DNA of 32,433 nt from Gammaproteobacteria bacterium (GCA_024206335.1 JAAGZL010000402.1:1-32433); one strand, 5' to 3'; shown: positions 8,855 through 17,058, counted from the stretch's first letter. Translations and numbers: made by a program. Notes: a model not told the origin generated them from the letters alone.

Positions 8855-9155
8855 AACCCTGCTAGCATTGTTGGTATGGCAATAACTGCCAGATACGGGT
8901 AGAATGCTAAGTTAAATAATCACATGGCAGCATAAGGATGGGAGCGGTAGCAACTTTGTTGCGCCAAGGAAAATGCGGTGAAGGCTCGTAGCCACTGGAA
9001 GCCGTGATTCGAGGCTTAATTGTCTTTGCGTACGCATAAGTGGTGACGAGAAGCAAAGTGGCTGTACGTGGGGCGTGGGGTGTCCAAAACGCATCGTGAT
9101 ATTAAATGCACACATCAACTGCGGTAGTGCAACGCAGTTTTCCCTTAATTAAGAA
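8855..9155. other. Structured non-coding region before the autotransporter
   Basis: No gene is visible, but the region is rich in inverted repeats. GTAGCCACT (8988-8996) faces AGTGGC (9057-9062), and between them is the perfect palindrome TGCGTACGCA (9027-9036). GGCTCGTAGCCA (8983-8994) is the exact reverse complement of bases 29213-29224 in another intergenic element. This may be a decayed repeat or a structured RNA. Confidence 0.45.
9117..9140 (+). terminator. Hairpin with short T run upstream of the autotransporter
   Basis: AACTGCG (9117-9123) pairs with CGCAGTT (9133-9139) around a nine-base loop and is followed by TTCCCTT. It could end transcripts entering from the DUF2782 side. The T run is short, so the call is tentative. 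Confidence 0.4.
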
Positions 9156-9173
9156 TTATTGTATCTACAATAA
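9156..9173. promoter_or_regulatory. Operator-like palindrome before the autotransporter
   Basis: TTATTGTATCTACAATAA is a perfect inverted repeat of eight bases with a two-base centre, ending 15 bases before the ATG at 9189. The size and symmetry fit a dimeric repressor or activator site. There is no Shine-Dalgarno sequence between it and the ATG, so transcription may begin inside or near it. I recognise no specific regulator. Confidence 0.5.
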
Positions 9174-9188
9174 CATTGGTTTTTTGCT

Positions 9189-11411
9189 ATGTATTTCAAG
9201 AACAGAAAAGTTAATCCATTTTCTATATTCACACTGACCACAAGTGTTGTCATGGCCACCACCATGTTACCAGGCTATGGGCTTCATGAAGCACATGCTG
9301 CATGTACCGAAGTTGCTGGCGTTTTTTCCTGCAGTGGAAGTTCAGTTATGAATACCTCTGAGGAGGATTTGGACGGCGAGCCGTTGATAGTAACTACCGA
9401 ATCCGGGTTTGGTATCAAGACAGCACTATTAGATGCATTCGATTTGTATTCCGGCCATGTGGGAGTTGAGTTTACTGATGAGCACTCATCGACAATCATA
9501 GGCCAGGATAATGGTATTATTGTCGAGAAACCAGACCATGGATTTGCAAGAATAAAAACAACCGGGCTGGTTATCGGTAGGACTGGATACGGTATTAGTG
9601 TGGGGGCCACCTCCACAGGGGTAACTATTGAAGCGGCAACGGTTACTGGAGGCTCTGGTGGAATACTTGGTGTTGCCGATTGGGGCAGTGATGCAAAAAT
9701 TACAACTTCTGGAATAGTCACTGGGAACAATGGCCACGGCATTGAGGGAAGTTCTCAGAGCGGTGCTTTGTCTATCACTGCTACTGCCAAGGTTGTAGGG
9801 ATAGGGACTGGCCACGATGGAATCAATGCTTCCATCGGAGAGGGGGCAAGTGATCTGACTATAAAAACAGCAGCTGTCACTGGTACAAGGTACGGTATCT
9901 TTGCCGATCATGCTGGCAGCGGCCTTGTCGACATTACTACCTCTGGTGCAGTAACTGGAGATGATATTGGTATTCGGGTCAGTCGCACGGGAATAACTTC
10001 ACACGCAACCATCAATGCCAACGCAGCAATAACCGGTGCCGGTGGTATTGCTATTGACCTGGAAGGTGATGGTCATGATGTGGTCAACCTGGGACCCGGT
10101 GCGGTGATCAACGGTTCTATCGATTTCGGTGATGGAGCTGATCCGGTTAATGGTAACCATACAAATTCTAATGATATGGACACACTTAATGCGTTACCTG
10201 GTTGGAGTGGGACAGTAACCTTTAAGGACAACAATCATGGTGACAGCGACCTACAAAGTTCACCTGAAGATTGGAGTGACAACATTGTTATGGTTAACAA
10301 TGCTGCAGTGGTAAGTGCTCCAACAGCTGTGATCATTGATCCTTCCGGTTTTGCAGCGTCTGGCCTGTTTCTGCGTAGCTTACCTGGTGCTATCTTCAAT
10401 TCCATTGACAACAGTGGCAGCATGGCAACTAAATGGGCCTCTGCCAGTAGCTTTGCCAGTACGCACGGATTGGGACGGCGCCATTTGACCTCAGGCTTTG
10501 ATAGTCGTGAACAACAGATCACAGCAACAACTGGCAGTGGCGCAGGCTTCACCGCCATGGGTGCCTCTGAGTCAACTCTAAACGATTCGGGTCCACTATA
10601 TTGGGCCGCTGGTTTTGGTGGTTATCAGGAGGTGGACGCTTGGAATAATCATGTTGATCTGGAGCATGACTTTGCTGGAGGCATGGCTGGGGCGGAGTTT
10701 GGTCTTAACGGAGATATGTTTGGTCTGTTTGGCGGCATCGGAAAGAGTGATGTAGATATAGACTTTGATGCTGGTAGTACAGATGTGGAGTCTATCTTTG
10801 TTGGTGCTTACTGGAAACGAGATTTTGACTCATACAGCATTCACCTGGCATTGCTCGGAGGGTCGGCTGATCATGAGTTCCGACGTAATATTGCCGGGAC
10901 CACACCAACTACAGCACGAGGCAGCGCTGATGGCTGGTTCATCTCGCCATCGGCAACATTTTTTGCACCTATCAAGGCTATGCCAATATCAACCATCGGC
11001 AGTGTCCGGGTAAGTTATGCAGGTATGTTTCTGGATGGCTATACAGAGACCGGTGTTAACTTACCCCTCAAGGTATCTGGTCGTGATCTACATCTGCTTA
11101 GTACCAGGGCACAACTGGCATTTCCCATGTCATATTCCCTTGAAGGCGGTTCACATGGAAACTTTGAAATTCGCACAGGCCTGGATGGCCATTTCGATAT
11201 AGGCTCAGATAAGGTAACAGGCTCCGTGTCGGGTGTGCCGATGAGATTTTCAGCTGGATTGAATGATGAAGTGTCAGCTTTTCTTGGCTTCAGGCTAACT
11301 AATATAAGTAGTGATGGAGACTTATCACTTTCAGTTTCCGGTGAAGTGCAATCTACATTCTCAGGTGGTTATGAGGTCTTGGGCGAAGCAAGGGTGATGA
11401 TGCAGTTCTAA
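9189..11411 (+). CDS. Autotransporter (type Va secretion) with a repetitive passenger
   Basis: A 740-residue outer-membrane autotransporter. Residues 1-37 form a long signal peptide ending AHA. Next comes a short cysteine pair (C39, C48: CTEVAGVFSC), typical at the head of such passengers. Residues about 121-290 hold around seven imperfect repeats of 24-27 residues with the pattern ITTSG-x-VTG-x3-GI, as expected for a beta-helix. Residues about 330-465 form a linker containing SLPGAIFNSID. From about 468 (PLYWAAGFGGYQ) to the end is the beta-barrel domain, closing with EARVMMQF, whose last Phe is the outer-membrane insertion signal. No protease triad was seen, so adhesion is more likely than enzymatic activity, but this is an inference. 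The ATG at 9189 has no clear ribosome binding site. A palindrome precedes the gene and a terminator follows it, making it a single-gene unit. Confidence 0.87.
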   Translation: MYFKNRKVNPFSIFTLTTSVVMATTMLPGYGLHEAHAACTEVAGVFSCSGSSVMNTSEEDLDGEPLIVTTESGFGIKTALLDAFDLYSGHVGVEFTDEHSSTIIGQDNGIIVEKPDHGFARIKTTGLVIGRTGYGISVGATSTGVTIEAATVTGGSGGILGVADWGSDAKITTSGIVTGNNGHGIEGSSQSGALSITATAKVVGIGTGHDGINASIGEGASDLTIKTAAVTGTRYGIFADHAGSGLVDITTSGAVTGDDIGIRVSRTGITSHATINANAAITGAGGIAIDLEGDGHDVVNLGPGAVINGSIDFGDGADPVNGNHTNSNDMDTLNALPGWSGTVTFKDNNHGDSDLQSSPEDWSDNIVMVNNAAVVSAPTAVIIDPSGFAASGLFLRSLPGAIFNSIDNSGSMATKWASASSFASTHGLGRRHLTSGFDSREQQITATTGSGAGFTAMGASESTLNDSGPLYWAAGFGGYQEVDAWNNHVDLEHDFAGGMAGAEFGLNGDMFGLFGGIGKSDVDIDFDAGSTDVESIFVGAYWKRDFDSYSIHLALLGGSADHEFRRNIAGTTPTTARGSADGWFISPSATFFAPIKAMPISTIGSVRVSYAGMFLDGYTETGVNLPLKVSGRDLHLLSTRAQLAFPMSYSLEGGSHGNFEIRTGLDGHFDIGSDKVTGSVSGVPMRFSAGLNDEVSAFLGFRLTNISSDGDLSLSVSGEVQSTFSGGYEVLGEARVMMQF

Positions 11412-11525
11412 TAGCCGTGCTTCAAGGAACCATCTGAAAGTGCAACAACAAAGCTTTCGTGGTTAGTCCCTTGGCTTGGGACGCATTGACATGTAGTTGC
11501 GAACTCTACAGTAGATAATAGGATG

Positions 11526-11575
11526 AGCAATAAAAAACGGCCACAGATGTTTGTCTGTGGCCGTTTTTTATTGCT
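11526..11575. terminator. Strong bidirectional terminator
   Basis: The 22-base arm 11526-11547 (AGCAATAAAAAACGGCCACA, then GA) is perfectly complementary to 11554-11575 around the loop TGTTTG. The GC core is flanked by six A on one side and six T on the other, so it should work in both directions. It lies 115 bases after the autotransporter stop. Confidence 0.93.
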
Positions 11576-12180
11576 ATCAAATAGGCGCTTCGGCCACATG
11601 GTTTACGGCTGTATCTGGAGCGCTTAATACCTCGTGGCATCTCATCTTGCACTCATAAAATCTATCTTACAGATGTTATGGATCGGCACAATGCTACCAT
11701 AGGCCATCAGGCCAACTGCAACAGAGCCAGTTTCAGGCATATATTGTTTGCCTGGTTAAACAATGCTATCTCGGCGCAGTAAGTTATATCTTAATAACAT
11801 TGGATTCGCTGCTGGCTATGGAGAGGGAAGTGAAGGCTGGTAGTCTACGGTAGCTGTGAGGTTACAACTGCTTACCAGATGTGCCAGTGATCGGGAGATA
11901 ATAGGTTGCCAAGGATCTAGTGCTCTGAGGGCTGGGATGTTCCAAAGAGGATTGCGAGATAAAAAAGACTCATTCTGCAGGTATTGATATGGAATCAATT
12001 TGATGTGCCTATCCCCGGATAGAAAGGAAGTAAAAGAACGTCAGTTTTTGGCTCCTCAGGATGATTAGTGGGTGGCTGTTTCGATTTGGCCTGTAGGCTT
12101 AGGGATAACATCCTTGTTATCCATAGTGCCCACTAGCCTAACCAACTAATTTTTCAGATAATGTGGTTTTCAGACCTTCC
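11576..12180. other. Non-coding stretch between the autotransporter and the Sel1 gene
   Basis: About 600 bases with no credible gene. The possible frames are short and contain no recognisable motif. The only structure is a nested inverted repeat at 12064-12150, described separately. The region separates two converging transcription units and could hold decayed sequence. Confidence 0.5.
12064..12150. repeat. Nested inverted repeat after the Sel1-protein gene
   Basis: Three arms are nested: ATTAGT (12064-12069) with ACTAAT (12145-12150), TAGGCT (12094-12099) with AGCCTA (12135-12140), and the perfect inner hairpin GGATAACA (12103-12110) with TGTTATCC (12115-12122) around TCCT. It starts 30 bases after the minus-strand gene ends and could act as its terminator, although there is no T run. 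Confidence 0.5.
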
Positions 12181-13605
12181 TTATATCTTGGCATCAAACA
12201 GCATTAGATCTCGCAGCATATAATCACCGCCAATATTGGTAATGCTGATTTGAGAAAAACCCTTACTGATGTTTGTGTCATGGGTGCGGAACAGCTCCTT
12301 GCCATCAATAGCAACCGCCATTTTTCCTGCCTTATTCCGGGTCCACTCTGCGGTATGTGGGGCGCCGTCTGAGAGACCCAGTTGGCCTCTAAAAGACTCA
12401 ATGATTGTGCGTCCAGAACGGCTGACGTGAACCAGGGAGATCTTATCCCGCTTGCCATCGGTATCCAGTATCAGGCGGTAGCCTGAATCCTTCTTTTTGC
12501 CTCGGGACAGCATAATGGCAATACGGCTTTTTCTCTCTATGGAGTTGAACCTGGCTTTGGTTGCAAAGGCATTAGAGATAATCTGTTTACTGGTTATCTG
12601 CGCGGTTTTATGTTTCTTAAAGTGTCGATTGTCTCCCTTGATAAAAGATTTGAGTATGGCGGCTGCCAGCTCTTTGCGATTATCGTTGCGCGATGAATAT
12701 GTGGCTTTGGCATTGCTCAGTAGTCCTGCTCCTGGCCGGACATGAAATTTCCCAGAGACTACCTCCCATTTGTTGCTCAGGCGGTATTTTCGTTTGGAGA
12801 ATTTCTCATGCATCAGTAAGTGTGGCCATGGGCGTTGGTTTTTTTTCACCAGTTTGCGCAGGTCTTTAATAACCCAGCGGTCAGCCGCTTTGTTGGTTTT
12901 TATCTTCTCTATCAGGCTCTTCAGTTCGCCGACCAATTCCATGGTTGCCTTGTTTGGCTTGGTTTTTGGCGTTGTCCACACCTGCGGGTAATGAAGTGCT
13001 GGTGAATGTGGTGTGGTGCCTGCCTGCAGGTGTTTTACCAGCTCCTGGGTGACTTGACCATTTACGGTTAATTGGTTATCCATCTGGTAGCGGCGGATGG
13101 CGTCACGGGTGCGACCACCAGACGACCCATCTGCTGGGCCAGGCTGGTAACCAAGCTCTGAGAGTCGGCGCTGTACATTCATGATGGTGTTGCGGGAACT
13201 GGTGGATCTGGTTGTCTGGGGCTGGTTGCTGGCAAATGATGAGGGTATCTGTGTCGGGATCGGTTTCCAGTTCCTGGCCAGTTGTTGGGCTTTGGTAATC
13301 TGATTGCGTGACATACGATCGGCCACTCGATCCCGTGCCTTCCGGGCTCCTTCTTTGCCCTGAGATGCGGCGATATTGAGCCACTTGTGGGCCTTGATAT
13401 AGTCCTGGGTTACCCCCTCTCCCAAGGCATACATATATCCTAGCATGTACTGGGCGTCAGCATCGTTGTAGTTGGCCAGGGTTTTGAATTCAGCTGCTGC
13501 TTTAGGCAGGTTGCCGTGTTGATATGACTCTAGGGCTGAGCTGAAATCTGCCAATGCCACCTGAGTAAACAGAATTAGAAATAGTGTGAATGTGGTTTTT
13601 TTCAT
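12181..13605 (-). CDS. Exported Sel1-repeat / peptidoglycan-binding protein
   Basis: A 474-residue exported protein. Residues 1-19 are a signal peptide (MKKTTFTLFLILFTQVALA). Residues about 22-100 contain Sel1-like helical repeats (DADAQYMLGYMYALGEGV, then AHKWLNIAASQG). Residues about 140-195 match the peptidoglycan-binding type 1 fold (VQRRLSELGYQPGPADG, then TRDAIRRYQ). Residues about 220-270 are lysine-rich, and about 275-474 look like a beta-sandwich of the concanavalin/LamG type (WEVVSGKFHVRPGAGLL, AVAIDGKELFRTHD, ISITNIGGDYMLRDL). The whole suggests a periplasmic, cell-wall-associated binding protein; no catalytic residues are apparent. AAAGGA precedes the ATG at a good distance. A small exported protein gene lies just upstream in the same direction, so the two may be co-transcribed. 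Confidence 0.8.
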   Translation of the reverse strand: MKKTTFTLFLILFTQVALADFSSALESYQHGNLPKAAAEFKTLANYNDADAQYMLGYMYALGEGVTQDYIKAHKWLNIAASQGKEGARKARDRVADRMSRNQITKAQQLARNWKPIPTQIPSSFASNQPQTTRSTSSRNTIMNVQRRLSELGYQPGPADGSSGGRTRDAIRRYQMDNQLTVNGQVTQELVKHLQAGTTPHSPALHYPQVWTTPKTKPNKATMELVGELKSLIEKIKTNKAADRWVIKDLRKLVKKNQRPWPHLLMHEKFSKRKYRLSNKWEVVSGKFHVRPGAGLLSNAKATYSSRNDNRKELAAAILKSFIKGDNRHFKKHKTAQITSKQIISNAFATKARFNSIERKSRIAIMLSRGKKKDSGYRLILDTDGKRDKISLVHVSRSGRTIIESFRGQLGLSDGAPHTAEWTRNKAGKMAVAIDGKELFRTHDTNISKGFSQISITNIGGDYMLRDLMLFDAKI

Positions 13606-13679
13606 TTTTGCATCCTTTGTCTGGGCAACCAGGGTTGGATTGTTGGCTACTGCAACATTGTCATAGGCGGTATCAGGTT

Positions 13680-13940
13680 TTATTCTGGACCCAGTTTTTT
13701 CTGCATCTCCTGAAAAATATCCTTGGCTTTATTACGTGCATCAAGGTCACGTTTATCTGCTGCCTCCTGCAAGAGTTCACCGTCTTGTTCCAGGGGTGGG
13801 GTATTTTCGTTTGATTTGGCCGTTTGTTGTACTGCTGTATCTTTTGTAGTTTGATCTGTGGGTTCAGCTTGGGCCTGTGAGGTGAGAACTAACAGGCTAA
13901 GCAGGCCTGCATGGGTAAAAAAAGTTCTTGTTCTATGCAT
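13680..13940 (-). CDS. Small exported protein of unknown function
   Basis: An 86-residue protein with a signal peptide (residues 1-25, ending SQAQA), a polar threonine- and glutamine-rich middle (about 26-55) and an acidic, probably helical C-terminus (ELLQEAADKRDLDARNKAKD, then IFQEMQKKLGPE). I do not recognise a family. A CAGGAG lies a few bases before the ATG, and the reading frame has a signal peptide with a plausible cleavage site, so it is probably a real gene. It is 74 bases upstream of the Sel1/peptidoglycan-binding gene on the same strand, suggesting a two-gene envelope unit. A bulged hairpin at about 14006-14029 separates it from rdgB. Confidence 0.65.
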   Translation of the reverse strand: MHRTRTFFTHAGLLSLLVLTSQAQAEPTDQTTKDTAVQQTAKSNENTPPLEQDGELLQEAADKRDLDARNKAKDIFQEMQKKLGPE

Positions 13941-14077
13941 GGTTCACTCCTGTCTGGTAAAGAAAAGCTCCATCCTATATCCGGGATGCTGAATATAAGC
14001 TGAACGGCGGGGGGGAATATAATTCCGCCCATGGGTGGAGCATAGCAGCAATGGTTTTAGAGTTCCTAATGAACTAT

Positions 14078-14686
14078 TCAGCCTGCAAATGCGGCCAGTA
14101 GTTTGTTTAGGGCCTGACCACGATGGCTGAGGCGGTTTTTGATCTCTGGACTTAGTTGGGCAGAGGTGCAGTTCTCACCGGGCACAAAAAATAGTGGGTC
14201 ATAGCCAAAACCGCTTTCACCTTGTGGTTGTTGCGTTATTATACCCTCCCAGGTCCCCCGACAGATGATGGGGGTGGGGTCGTTACCATGGCGCATATAC
14301 ACCATCAGGCACTGGAAGCGTGCGCTGCGCTGCTCGTCTGGAATTTCCCGCAGGCTCTCTATCAGTTTGAGGTTGTTATCACTGTCATTGCAGTCGGGGC
14401 CGGCGAAACGGGCCGAGTAGATTCCGGGGGCTCCCTGTAGGGCATCCACTTCCAGCCCGGAGTCATCGGCGATGGCAGCCAGCCCGCTCTCCTTTGCCGC
14501 ATGTCGTGCCTTGAGTATGGCGTTTTCCACAAAGGTTAATCCGGTCTCCTCGATATCCTGGATATCAAACTCGCGTTGAGGAACTACCTCTATCTGTTGA
14601 TTCTGCAGCAGTAGATTGATCTCTCTGACCTTGCCGGCATTGTTGCTGGCAAGCACGATTTTTTCACCCTGGTGGTTATGTGGCAT
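14078..14686 (-). CDS. rdgB: XTP/dITP pyrophosphatase RdgB (HAM1 family)
   Basis: A 202-residue enzyme that hydrolyses dITP, dXTP and ITP to monophosphates, keeping deaminated purines out of DNA. Family motifs are present: LASNNAGKVREI near the N-terminus, TFVENAILKARHA, ADDSGLEVDAL (catalytic Asp), GAPGIYSARFAG, the C-terminal GFGYDPLFFVP and the closing KNRLSHRGQAL. The ATG at 14686 is chosen over a TTG at 14704: it follows a GGGA, and the resulting length matches E. coli RdgB (197). The gene reads away from ccmA, leaving about 175 bases for two divergent promoters. In many relatives it sits near rph; here the ccm operon lies between them. Confidence 0.93.
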   Translation of the reverse strand: MPHNHQGEKIVLASNNAGKVREINLLLQNQQIEVVPQREFDIQDIEETGLTFVENAILKARHAAKESGLAAIADDSGLEVDALQGAPGIYSARFAGPDCNDSDNNLKLIESLREIPDEQRSARFQCLMVYMRHGNDPTPIICRGTWEGIITQQPQGESGFGYDPLFFVPGENCTSAQLSPEIKNRLSHRGQALNKLLAAFAG

Positions 14687-14860
14687 ATCTGGATTCCCGT
14701 TCAAAATTTGCAGGATTCTAACTGTTTTTTCGGTTCAGATCAGTCATTTGACTGCTATTTGGTCGATTTTGGTCACTTCAGCCCCAAGCGGTGTGGGAAA
14801 GGTGTCACCGCATGTGTACAATCTGGCCCCATTTACAGATAAATATATATAAGCATATTG

Positions 14861-15496
14861 ATGTTAGAAGTAGTAGATCTTGAATGCGTGCGGGGTGACA
14901 GGAAACTGTTTACGCAGCTCTCCTTCTCCCTGAGCGGTGGGGAGTTACTCTACCTCTATGGCCAGAACGGCAGTGGTAAGACCACGCTGATGCGCGCCAT
15001 CTGTGGCCTGCTGCAACCAACTGAAGGGGAGATTCGCTGGGAAGGGGAGTCGATCCGCGAACTGAGCGATGAGTACACGCGCGAGGTGGTCTACATCGGC
15101 CACAAGAACGGCATCAAGGATGATCTCACCGCACTGGAAAATCTGCGCATTCTCTCCACCCTGGATGGGGTGCATATGAGCGAGGATCAGGCCTGGGATG
15201 CCCTGGACCGCATCGGTCTGCGCGGGTTTGAAGATCTTCCGACCCAGGTACTCTCCCAGGGACAGAAGCGACGGGTGGCGCTGGCCCGCCTGCTGGCGCA
15301 CCAGGCCAAGTTCTGGATTCTGGATGAGCCATTCACCGCCCTGGATAAGGCGGCAGTATCTCTGCTGCAACAGGTGATTCGTGATCATCTGGATAGTGGC
15401 GGCATGGTTATGCTCACCACCCACCAGGAGGTGAAGCTGACTGAAGGCCAGGTAAAACAACTCCAGCTTGGCGGTGGAGGGCAGGCCGATGTTTGA
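14861..15496 (+). CDS. ccmA: Cytochrome c maturation ATPase CcmA
   Basis: A 211-residue ABC ATPase of the CcmABCD complex, which releases haem-loaded CcmE on the periplasmic side. Walker A GQNGSGKT is at 34-41, the ABC signature LSQGQKRRVALA at 131-142 and Walker B FWILDEP at 151-157. The switch His is in TTHQE. Its length matches E. coli CcmA (about 205). The ATG at 14861 is preferred over a TTG three bases earlier. No Shine-Dalgarno is seen, and the leader contains an AT-only stretch around 14841-14851. It is the first gene of the ccm operon and overlaps ccmB by eight bases. Confidence 0.95.
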   Translation: MLEVVDLECVRGDRKLFTQLSFSLSGGELLYLYGQNGSGKTTLMRAICGLLQPTEGEIRWEGESIRELSDEYTREVVYIGHKNGIKDDLTALENLRILSTLDGVHMSEDQAWDALDRIGLRGFEDLPTQVLSQGQKRRVALARLLAHQAKFWILDEPFTALDKAAVSLLQQVIRDHLDSGGMVMLTTHQEVKLTEGQVKQLQLGGGGQADV

Positions 15497-16157
15497 GACC
15501 TTTCTGGCCATTGTAAGACGCGACCTGATCCTGGCCATGCGCCGGCGCTCGGATATGCTTACCATCCTGTTCTTTTTCGTTATCGTGGTGAGCTTGTTCC
15601 CCCTGGGTATAGGTCCGGAGATGAATACCCTGCGCCTGATCGCCCCCGGCGTGGTCTGGGTTGCGGCTCTGCTGGCATCCATGCTGGCCTTGGAGCGGCT
15701 GTTTGCCATCGACTATGCGGATGGTGCCCTGGAACAGATGCTGTTGGCTCCGCAGCCCCTATCCCTGCTGGTGCTGGGCAAGGTTGCGGCCCATTGGCTG
15801 GTGACCGGTCTGCCGCTGGTTTTGATGGCCCCGGTACTAGGTATACAATACGATCTCTCTCTGGATGGCCTGCGGGTGCTGGTGATTACCCTTCTGCTGG
15901 GTACGCCGGCCCTGAGTCTGATCGGTGCGATTGGCGCGGCCTTGACCCTGGGCCTGCGCGGTGGCGGGGTGCTGGTCTCCCTGCTGGTGCTGCCCCTGAC
16001 CATTCCGGTGCTGATATTTGGTGCTGGAGCGGTGGAGGCCACCATATCCGGTCTGGGAGGGGAGGGGCATATGTCAATGCTGGCAGCGATCCTGGTGTTG
16101 TCGCTGTTTTTTGCCCCTCTGGCAGCGGCGGCTGCCTTGCGGGTTTCTGTGGAGTAG
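15489..16157 (+). CDS. ccmB: Haem exporter subunit CcmB
   Basis: A 222-residue integral membrane protein, the permease partner of CcmA, with about six hydrophobic segments. It starts MFETFLAIVRRDLILAMRRRSDM, the usual CcmB N-terminus with an amphipathic basic stretch before the first helix. The length matches E. coli CcmB (220). The ATG at 15489 lies inside the end of ccmA, so translation is probably coupled; an upstream TTG at 15468 would only add an unlikely extension. The stop is followed seven bases later by a 14-base perfect palindrome. It is separated from ccmC by 151 bases, unusually far for this operon. Confidence 0.94.
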   Translation: MFETFLAIVRRDLILAMRRRSDMLTILFFFVIVVSLFPLGIGPEMNTLRLIAPGVVWVAALLASMLALERLFAIDYADGALEQMLLAPQPLSLLVLGKVAAHWLVTGLPLVLMAPVLGIQYDLSLDGLRVLVITLLLGTPALSLIGAIGAALTLGLRGGGVLVSLLVLPLTIPVLIFGAGAVEATISGLGGEGHMSMLAAILVLSLFFAPLAAAAALRVSVE

Positions 16158-16163
16158 GTCTGC

Positions 16164-16177
16164 ACTGGTCGACCAGT
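16164..16177. repeat. Perfect 14-base palindrome between ccmB and ccmC
   Basis: ACTGGTCGACCAGT begins seven bases after the ccmB stop. It could be a regulator site or an intra-operon RNA hairpin. The 151-base gap also carries an AT-rich stretch (TGTTTAATTTATTTAACA, about 16224-16241) and a TATATA just before the ccmC ATG. Confidence 0.5.
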
Positions 16178-16308
16178 AGATCTTGGGTGTTGTTATTCAG
16201 GAAAAAACGGCGGATAACCCGACTGTTTAATTTATTTAACAATTGGTGGAACCATGTGGGCTGCCGACAATCATATCCAACTGTATGTTGCATAACTGGT
16301 ATATATAA

Positions 16309-17058
16309 ATGAGTTCCCGTATCGTCAACTGGTTCAAATTCTCTTCGCCTGCCACCTTCTATCCATTGGCCGGGCGTATGATTCCATGGTTTACCGCTGC
16401 AGCGGTGATCCTGCTAGGGGTTGGTCTCTATATGAGCTTTTTTGTGGCCCCTACCGACTATAAACAGGGTGAGGGCTACCGCATCATATTTGTCCATGTA
16501 GGTACCGCCTGGATGTCCATGTTCATCTATGTGGTGATGGCGGCCTGGGCTGGGCTGGGTCTGGTGTTCAATACCCGGGTTTCGGCCATGATGGCCACTG
16601 CACTGGCGCCCACCGGGGCCATGTTCACCTTCGTGGCACTCTGGACCGGCGCACTCTGGGGCAAGCCCATGTGGGGCACCTGGTGGGTGTGGGACGCCCG
16701 CCTTACCTCGGAACTGATCCTGCTGTTTCTCTATCTTGGTTTTATCGCTCTGCAGTCGGCCATTGATGAGCCGCGTCGGGCGGACCGGGCCGGGGCCATA
16801 TTGGCACTGGTGGGTGTGGTGAACATCCCCATCATCTACTACTCGGTACAGTGGTGGAATACCCTGCACCAGGGGGCTACCGTCAGTGTGAGCCAGGGTT
16901 CCAGCATGGGTACGGTAATGTTGTGGACCATGCTGATTATGACCCTGGGTTTCTGGGCCTACGCCATTGCCGTGGTCCTGGCCCGGGTGCGTTGCATTAT
17001 CCTGGAACGGGAGCGTGACACCACTTGGGTAAATGAGTTGGAAGGGGGTGTGAGATGA
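16309..17058 (+). CDS. ccmC: Haem-handling protein CcmC
   Basis: A 249-residue inner-membrane protein of the haem handling family, with about six transmembrane helices, close in length to E. coli CcmC (245). It delivers haem to CcmE. The tryptophan-rich signature GTWWVWDARLTSE is at about 123-135 (W125, W126, W128, D129). Conserved histidines that would ligate haem appear at FVHVGTAWMS and near QWWNTLHQGATVS. There is no visible ribosome binding site before the ATG, only AT-rich sequence. The stop overlaps the ccmD start (ATGA). Confidence 0.95.
   Translation: MSSRIVNWFKFSSPATFYPLAGRMIPWFTAAAVILLGVGLYMSFFVAPTDYKQGEGYRIIFVHVGTAWMSMFIYVVMAAWAGLGLVFNTRVSAMMATALAPTGAMFTFVALWTGALWGKPMWGTWWVWDARLTSELILLFLYLGFIALQSAIDEPRRADRAGAILALVGVVNIPIIYYSVQWWNTLHQGATVSVSQGSSMGTVMLWTMLIMTLGFWAYAIAVVLARVRCIILERERDTTWVNELEGGVR

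Noticed and set aside
9027..9036. Palindrome TGCGTACGCA considered as a phage attachment or regulator site
   Set aside because: A ten-base palindrome alone is weak, no integrase is nearby, and it fits better as part of the local inverted-repeat structure.
14945..15709. 254-codon open frame on the minus strand
   Set aside because: It is antisense to ccmA and ccmB, both of which have clear motifs.
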